This document shows, in pieces, positions 59,560 through 64,000 of a stretch of DNA of 64,000 nucleotides. The position numbers and the translations under genes were made by a program. This stretch comes from CBDCKN01 sp965219035 (GTDB lineage: Bacteria; Gemmatimonadota; Gemmatimonadetes; Longimicrobiales; Gaopeijiaceae), in assembly GCA_965219035.1 (NCBI GenBank), contig CBDCMR010000003.1, positions 1,426,001-1,490,000 on the forward strand, read 5' to 3'. A model generated the notes under the pieces. That model ran no database searches. It was not told the DNA's origin and worked only from the letters and a program-made list of their open reading frames with translations. Position 1 is the stretch's first letter. Every line of letters starts with the position of its first letter.

Positions 59560-61473
59560 TCAGCCGCCGCCGTCCTCCGGGCTGTCATCCGCCGCGGCGA
59601 ACCCCATGATCTCCATGAGCCGAAGCGCGTTCGTGGAGGTGGCGGTTCCCCGTCGGAGCCTGTAGTCGAAGGCGATGGGCGGGCCCCCTGCGCGCACTTC
59701 CAGGGACTCCCCGAAGTGGACGAAGACGGCTCGCTCACTCAGATCCGGTGCATCGGCCAGGGTGAGATCGTGGGTGGTCACGGCGCCGATGGTCTCCTGA
59801 TCCAGGAGGTGACGTAGGATGCGGCGGGCGGCGATCTGCCGCTCGGCGGTGTTCGTCCCCTGGAGGATCTCGTCGAGGAGGTAGAGGACCGGCACGTCCC
59901 GAGCGGCTCCGGCCGCCTCGGCCACCGACTTGAGGCGCTGGAGCTCGGCCATGAAGTAGGAGATCCCCTCCTCCAGAGAGTCCCGGATGCGCATGCTAGT
60001 GCGAAGGTCGACGGTGGGGAGGCGCATGGACGCCGCGCAAACCGGTCCTCCGGCCCCGGCCAGGACCACGTTGGCGCCAAGGGCACGGAGAAGGGTGCTC
60101 TTGCCCGACATGTTGGAGCCCGTCACCAGGAGGAGGCTTCCGGGTGGCCCCACCTCCACATCGTTCCGGACCGCCGTCTCGGGATTGAGGAGTGGGTGGC
60201 CCAGTTGCTCCACGTCCAGGATCTTGAGGTCGGTCCTTCCGACCTCGGGAAACACCCAGTCCGGATGGCAGTGTGCGAGCCCGGCCAGGGCCGAGAGGGC
60301 GTCTACGCGTCCCAGCGCCTCCATCCAGCCACGGAGGTTCCTGCCGTGGATCTCCTTCCAGCGCTCCATGCGCACGAGGATGTGAACGTCCCAGAGCGTC
60401 AACAGGTTCACGGGGAAGTGCACCTGCCCGTTGAAGCGGAGGTCCGACATCTCCATGAGGTGGAAGAGGCGAGCCAAGGCCTCGGCGGCCGCTTCCCCGT
60501 CTGGGGTAAGGCTTTCCCTGTGCTCGGTGAGCAGGGAGGCCCCGAAGCGCTGCTCCGCGATGCGGGCGATGAGCTCATGGTAGCATCGCAGGCCCGTCTC
60601 TCCGTTCGACGCGCGGGCGAAGTCCTCGTGGATCCGACCGAAGAGCCGCTTCATGAGCAGCAGCGTGAGGCCCACGGGAACCATCCAGAGGAAGGGCGCC
60701 ATGCCCGCGACGTGGATGCCGGTGGTGACGATCGTGGCCAGGGGCAGGACCACGGCAGCCAAGATGACGGCGCGCTCCTCCACCAGCCAGGTGTGCGCTT
60801 CCGCCCACTCCAGGAGCCCGGCGATCTCCTTCATCTCCACGGGCCCGGCGATCCGTCCCGCGGCGTGGAGCTCGTCCCGGAATTCGATGGCCGGGGTCAG
60901 CTCCCGGACGGCGGCCTGGCGCTCCCGGACGGTGCTCGCCGGGGCGGGGGCCAGGAGCCAGTCCACCAGCGTCTCCGCGCCTGGCCGGGTGGCCGTCGTG
61001 CCGAGCAGCGTGTAGAGGGAGGCGTGGCCGAAGACGTCCAGGTCGTCGGCGTAGGGATGGCCCTCCGGAGCCGCGGGGCTGGGCTGTTCCAGGCCGTCCC
61101 AGTTGCGGAGCCTGCGATAGCGAGCCTCACGGGCTACCTGGGCGAGCTCCGAGTGCCAGCGCTCCTGGCGGCGGGCCCGGCGGTGACGGACCACGAGGAC
61201 GACGAAGAGCACGACGAGGAGCAGGCCCCCTCCGGTGAAGAGAGGCTTGGCGTCGGTGGCGAAGGCGTAGCCCACGAAGGCCGCCGCACCCATGAGGAAG
61301 ACCCACATCCGCTGCTGGGCTAGGGCGTCGGACCGCTCCCCCCGGCGGCTGGCGGTTCCGGCGGCCTCCGTCTCTCGGCGGCCGTAAGTCTCGAGTGGGT
61401 CCGGGTGTCCCTGGTGATCGGAAGGAGGAGGAGCGGGAGGACGCTCCGCGACCGTCGAAGTCTCAGGAGCCAT
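59560..61473 (-). CDS. Membrane-anchored MutS-family ATPase
   Basis: The 637-residue protein has two transmembrane helices near residues 55-95 (WVFLMGAAAFVGYAF, GGLLLVVLFVVLVV) and a second pair near 235-275. The C-terminal MutS core and ATPase carry Walker A VTGSNMSGKSTLLR, a SMRIRDSLEEGISYF segment and Walker B LYLLDEILQGTNTAE. The mismatch-recognition and connector domains of MutS1 are missing, so it is not a standard repair protein. Related membrane proteins exist in several phyla with unknown role. Its start overlaps the end of the aminopeptidase gene by 11 bp. Confidence 0.8.
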   Translation of the reverse strand: MAPETSTVAERPPAPPPSDHQGHPDPLETYGRRETEAAGTASRRGERSDALAQQRMWVFLMGAAAFVGYAFATDAKPLFTGGGLLLVVLFVVLVVRHRRARRQERWHSELAQVAREARYRRLRNWDGLEQPSPAAPEGHPYADDLDVFGHASLYTLLGTTATRPGAETLVDWLLAPAPASTVRERQAAVRELTPAIEFRDELHAAGRIAGPVEMKEIAGLLEWAEAHTWLVEERAVILAAVVLPLATIVTTGIHVAGMAPFLWMVPVGLTLLLMKRLFGRIHEDFARASNGETGLRCYHELIARIAEQRFGASLLTEHRESLTPDGEAAAEALARLFHLMEMSDLRFNGQVHFPVNLLTLWDVHILVRMERWKEIHGRNLRGWMEALGRVDALSALAGLAHCHPDWVFPEVGRTDLKILDVEQLGHPLLNPETAVRNDVEVGPPGSLLLVTGSNMSGKSTLLRALGANVVLAGAGGPVCAASMRLPTVDLRTSMRIRDSLEEGISYFMAELQRLKSVAEAAGAARDVPVLYLLDEILQGTNTAERQIAARRILRHLLDQETIGAVTTHDLTLADAPDLSERAVFVHFGESLEVRAGGPPIAFDYRLRRGTATSTNALRLMEIMGFAAADDSPEDGGG

Positions 61474-62542
61474 TCGGTGCCGTCAGGCTCGACGCCGGGA
61501 GCAGATCGAAGGGATCGTCCACCCCCCCCCCCTCTGTGAGGTGCTCCACCGCAGCCCGGAGGCCGCCCGTTTCCTCTAACAGGCCCTGGAAATCCTGGAG
61601 TCGGTGATAGTACCGCATGCGGGCCATGAGGGTCGCGTTGTTGAGGGGCGTCACCAGAAAGCTCTGGAAGGTCATGGCCTCGAAGGACGGCTGCACCCGG
61701 TTCGCGAAGTCCTCGAGGTGGCCCTCGAACAGGCTTTGGCGCCGTTCCAGCTTCCCGTCGTAGGAGAGCGTCGTGTCGCCGTAGAGCTCCTGGAGCCCCT
61801 TCACCAGCCCGTCGATGAACGTCGAAAAGCGCTGGTAGTCCCGCCAACGTGCCTGGGCACGCAGGCACTTCACCGTGTCGGGACCGCCGCCCTGGCGGTT
61901 GCAGAAGAACTCGATGGCACCGACGCGGCCCACGAAGGTGGCGAAGCTCTCGTTGAACCCCACCTGGCCCCGGACGAAGAGGTGGGCGTGGGACAGCTCG
62001 TGGAGGACGGTCTCCACGAGATCGACCTCGTCGCGTCGCAGGAGCGTCGAGAGGAGCGGGTCCGCGAACCACCCCAGGGTGCTGAAGGCGGCCGTGGGAC
62101 GCAGGTAGGTGTCGAAGCCGTCGTCTTCCAGCTCCTGCTGGTCCCGGAGGGCGTCGCCTTCGTCGAAGTATCCCTTGTATGGGACCCGGCCCACCACCGG
62201 GAACCACCACGTCTTGGAGGCGAAGCGGTCCCTCGTTGCCGCCGAGAGGACCAGGGCCAGCGTGTCCTTGTCCAGCTGGGTGAACGACGTGTACGAGTCA
62301 CCCACCTTCAGCCCCAGAACCTCGATGGCGTACTGCCGGGCCTCCACCACGAATGTCAGCTTCGCCTTGGTCCTCTCGTCGGTCTCGGGATCCAGGATCA
62401 CCTCGTGGAGCGGCTGCCGGGCCCGGAGGATCTTCGCCTCGGCGATGCCCGCCTTGATGACGTACATAGGCGAGCACGCCGAGACGATGAAGGCCACGAC
62501 CCCGAGGCCCACCAAAAAGCGGGTCCACGACCAGCGAGGCAT
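61463..62542 (-). CDS. Putative zinc aminopeptidase lipoprotein (COG4324 type)
   Basis: The 359-residue protein has a lipobox (VSACS, Cys about 23). The catalytic region has VETVLHELSHAHLF (HExxH) and FNESFATFVG with the third zinc-ligand Glu, the pattern of COG4324 predicted aminopeptidases. The protein should face the periplasm. A run of eleven C (plus 61522-61532; G on the coding strand) lies 23 codons before the stop and could slip. The 3' end overlaps the MutS-like gene start. Confidence 0.75.
   Translation of the reverse strand: MPRWSWTRFLVGLGVVAFIVSACSPMYVIKAGIAEAKILRARQPLHEVILDPETDERTKAKLTFVVEARQYAIEVLGLKVGDSYTSFTQLDKDTLALVLSAATRDRFASKTWWFPVVGRVPYKGYFDEGDALRDQQELEDDGFDTYLRPTAAFSTLGWFADPLLSTLLRRDEVDLVETVLHELSHAHLFVRGQVGFNESFATFVGRVGAIEFFCNRQGGGPDTVKCLRAQARWRDYQRFSTFIDGLVKGLQELYGDTTLSYDGKLERRQSLFEGHLEDFANRVQPSFEAMTFQSFLVTPLNNATLMARMRYYHRLQDFQGLLEETGGLRAAVEHLTEGGGVDDPFDLLPASSLTAPNGS
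61522..61532. repeat. Homopolymer of eleven C inside a coding region
   Basis: The run encodes the EGGGV stretch of the aminopeptidase near its C-terminus. Length change would alter the last ~23 residues of that protein. Confidence 0.8.
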
Positions 62543-62579
62543 CGCTGCTACCGTCCTCCGTCTGAATCGGGGCGCACCG

Positions 62580-63470
62580 CTACCGGCCTCCGCCCACGTT
62601 GCGCATCAGGGGGATGCTGCCCTCGGTGGGCACGTATACCACCGACCCCGCGGGCAGGCCACCGAGCTGCTCGATGTAGTAGAACATCAGGTATTCGGGC
62701 GTGAGACCCTCGGAGATGATCTTCTGCGCCTCGGCGATCCCCTTGGCCTCCTCGATCTGCTGCTGCGCGCGCTCCTGGATGATCTCCGTCTGGAATCTCT
62801 CGGCTGCCACGTTCTGCTCACGCTGAAGCTTCTCATCGATGGCCTGGCGCACGGCCGTCGGAGCCTGCACGTCCCTGAGGAAGACCTCCACGACCTCGAT
62901 GCGGTCGCCGGCCTTCGCCTGGATGGCCAGCTTCATGTCGGTGGCGACCTCGCGACGATCGGGGGAGAAGATCTGGTTGATGGACTTGGTGGCCACCGCG
63001 TCGCGGACGCCGTTGCGGATGGCGTTCAGGACGATGCTCCTCTTGATCTGGAGCTCCGAGCCGATTCGGTCGAACAGGTCGGGGGCCCTGACCGGATCGA
63101 TCCTGAAGAGGAGCGATACCTCCATGGCCACGTTCATCTGCTCGCTCGTCTGGGCCTCGATCTGCTCCACGCCTGAGCTCTCGGGATAGCTCTGCTCCCG
63201 GACGGACATCTTCTCTACCGTAGCCAGCGGGTTGATGACGTGAACTCCCTGCTCCAGCGGCGTGCGATCGACCTGCCCCAGAAAGTGCTTCACGCCTACC
63301 TCTCCGACGCCGATGACGACCACGGCGTTAAGGCCGGCGGCGGCGATGCCACCCAACATCAGGCCGTAGCCGAGGAGCTTCGACTTGCCCCTGTCCCCCA
63401 GGGACGGTCCTACTACGAGCACGGCCGCACCCGCGACGATGATGAGTATGGCTAGCATCATGGATGCCAT
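62580..63470 (-). CDS. Prohibitin/SPFH-family membrane protein
   Basis: ATG 63470 has an AGGAGG six bases upstream; the longer frame to 63563 is rejected. An N-terminal pair of hydrophobic helices (MMLAILIIVAGAAVLVVG, GLMLGGIAAAGLNAVVVIG) anchors the protein. The SPFH domain spans about 65-240 (VGVKHFLGQVDRTPLEQGVH, QMNVAMEVSLLFRID), followed by a helical coiled-coil tail (RAQQQIEEAKGIAEAQKI). Such proteins form large membrane rings and often act with FtsH-type proteases. Confidence 0.85.
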   Translation of the reverse strand: MASMMLAILIIVAGAAVLVVGPSLGDRGKSKLLGYGLMLGGIAAAGLNAVVVIGVGEVGVKHFLGQVDRTPLEQGVHVINPLATVEKMSVREQSYPESSGVEQIEAQTSEQMNVAMEVSLLFRIDPVRAPDLFDRIGSELQIKRSIVLNAIRNGVRDAVATKSINQIFSPDRREVATDMKLAIQAKAGDRIEVVEVFLRDVQAPTAVRQAIDEKLQREQNVAAERFQTEIIQERAQQQIEEAKGIAEAQKIISEGLTPEYLMFYYIEQLGGLPAGSVVYVPTEGSIPLMRNVGGGR

Positions 63471-63666
63471 GAGAATCCTCCTATGGACAAAGGGTTGGCG
63501 CTCTCGGTAACAGGTGGGCTGTTTCTCTTGCCCTCTCCAGAGGTACGAGCGGCCGCACCCCACTTCTTCAACAGGTCTCTAAGGCGCGACGGTGACTGAT
63601 AATGTACGCCTGCCATCCTCTGGGAGTAGCCTTGTTAAGGGATGACGTCTGACCCATCGTCCGCGC

Positions 63667-64000
63667 ATGCCACTGGCTCAGCTGCTCTATCGAACCCTGC
63701 TTCGGGGCTTCAGGGTCGCGTCTCCGGCGATGATGTGGGGGTCGTCCAAGCTCTCCCGCGGGCTCCGTGGGCGGCGTCGCGCGCACCGAACCCTCATCGA
63801 GTGGGGCGATTCGACACGAGACCCGGCCCGGCCGGTAGTTTGGCTCCACGCCTCGTCCGTGGGTGAGGCCCTCCAGGCCAGGGCCGTCCTGGAGGCCCTC
63901 AGGGAGCTAACCCCCGACCTCCAGGCCGTGTTCACGTTCTTCTCGCCCTCGGCCGAAGCTCTGGCCGGGCGCTTCCCGGCCGACGTCTCGGCGTACCTCC
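63667..64000 (+). CDS. waaA: 3-deoxy-D-manno-octulosonic acid transferase, 5' part
   Basis: The frame from ATG 63667 runs off the window after 111 codons. A basic N-terminus is followed by VVWLHASSVGEALQARAVLEA, the conserved WaaA/KdtA glycine-loop motif (WhHxxSxGE), and VFTFFSPSAEAL. The enzyme adds KDO to lipid A precursor at the inner membrane, showing that the organism makes lipopolysaccharide. The rest of the gene is outside the window. Confidence 0.85.
   Translation, partial: MPLAQLLYRTLLRGFRVASPAMMWGSSKLSRGLRGRRRAHRTLIEWGDSTRDPARPVVWLHASSVGEALQARAVLEALRELTPDLQAVFTFFSPSAEALAGRFPADVSAYL

Overview
The window is GC-rich DNA from a Gram-negative bacterium. It encodes a KDO transferase (waaA), a TlpA-like thioredoxin, many lipoproteins and prohibitin. 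The mix of S9 prolyl oligopeptidases, a DUF5916 outer-membrane-type protein, DUF2203, DinB-fold proteins, an ADOP/FtsX-type permease remnant and a membrane MutS-like ATPase resembles Gemmatimonadota or a close relative. That placement is inferred from gene content only; no rRNA is present.

Layout. 1-3000: debris (an ATPase/sulfatase chimera), a two-gene HTH/nucleotidyltransferase operon resembling a toxin-antitoxin pair, and a DAO oxidoreductase tail. 3000-5800: trypsin-like protease, tRNA-Pro(GGG) with two minus-strand terminators and a possible structured RNA, a metzincin-like lipoprotein, a DinB lipoprotein. 5800-7950: a dense array of 17 plus-strand tRNA genes. 7950-14480: a decayed island bounded by tRNA-Ser(CGA) and a copy of that tRNA's 3' half; it holds an integrase fragment fused to an amidase, an amidohydrolase, IS110 and kinase fragments, an IS481 element and a DUF2911 gene. 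14480-27730: a truncated CPA2 antiporter, a circularly permuted D-amino-acid-oxidase-like protein, a CnbZ-like deaminase gene split by an IS3-family element, dapB, a frameshifted glycosyltransferase, an S9 peptidase and a SnoaL-like lipoprotein. 28055-34950: a second IS3 copy, then a likely conflict locus: a TIR protein, an ABC ATPase, a multi-span membrane protein and a small protein, three of which carry similar helical modules resembling effector-associated domains; a RES/Xre toxin-antitoxin pair follows. 35160-46040: a frameshifted DUF5916 gene, DUF2203, NfuA-like, ATP-grasp, a cluster of gene fragments, a frameshifted S9 peptidase and an FHA/trypsin membrane protein. 46270-47703: third IS3 copy. 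47800-54750: cNMP-binding proteins, a short sigma-like/anti-sigma pair, a TlpA-type envelope operon and two integrase tails. 54800-64000: housekeeping genes (leuS-tkt, MutS-like ATPase, M-type aminopeptidase, prohibitin, waaA).

The core chromosome here has been heavily reworked. Three near-identical 1.43-kb IS3-family copies, an IS481 copy, several transposase and integrase remnants, and many 5'- or 3'-truncated genes lie between intact genes. At least four larger genes carry single-base frameshifts, some in homopolymers; these could be real decay or assembly errors. The strongest candidates for new biology are the TIR/ABC-transporter locus joined by shared helical modules (29.5-33.7 kb) and the permuted DAO enzyme (16.6-17.8 kb).
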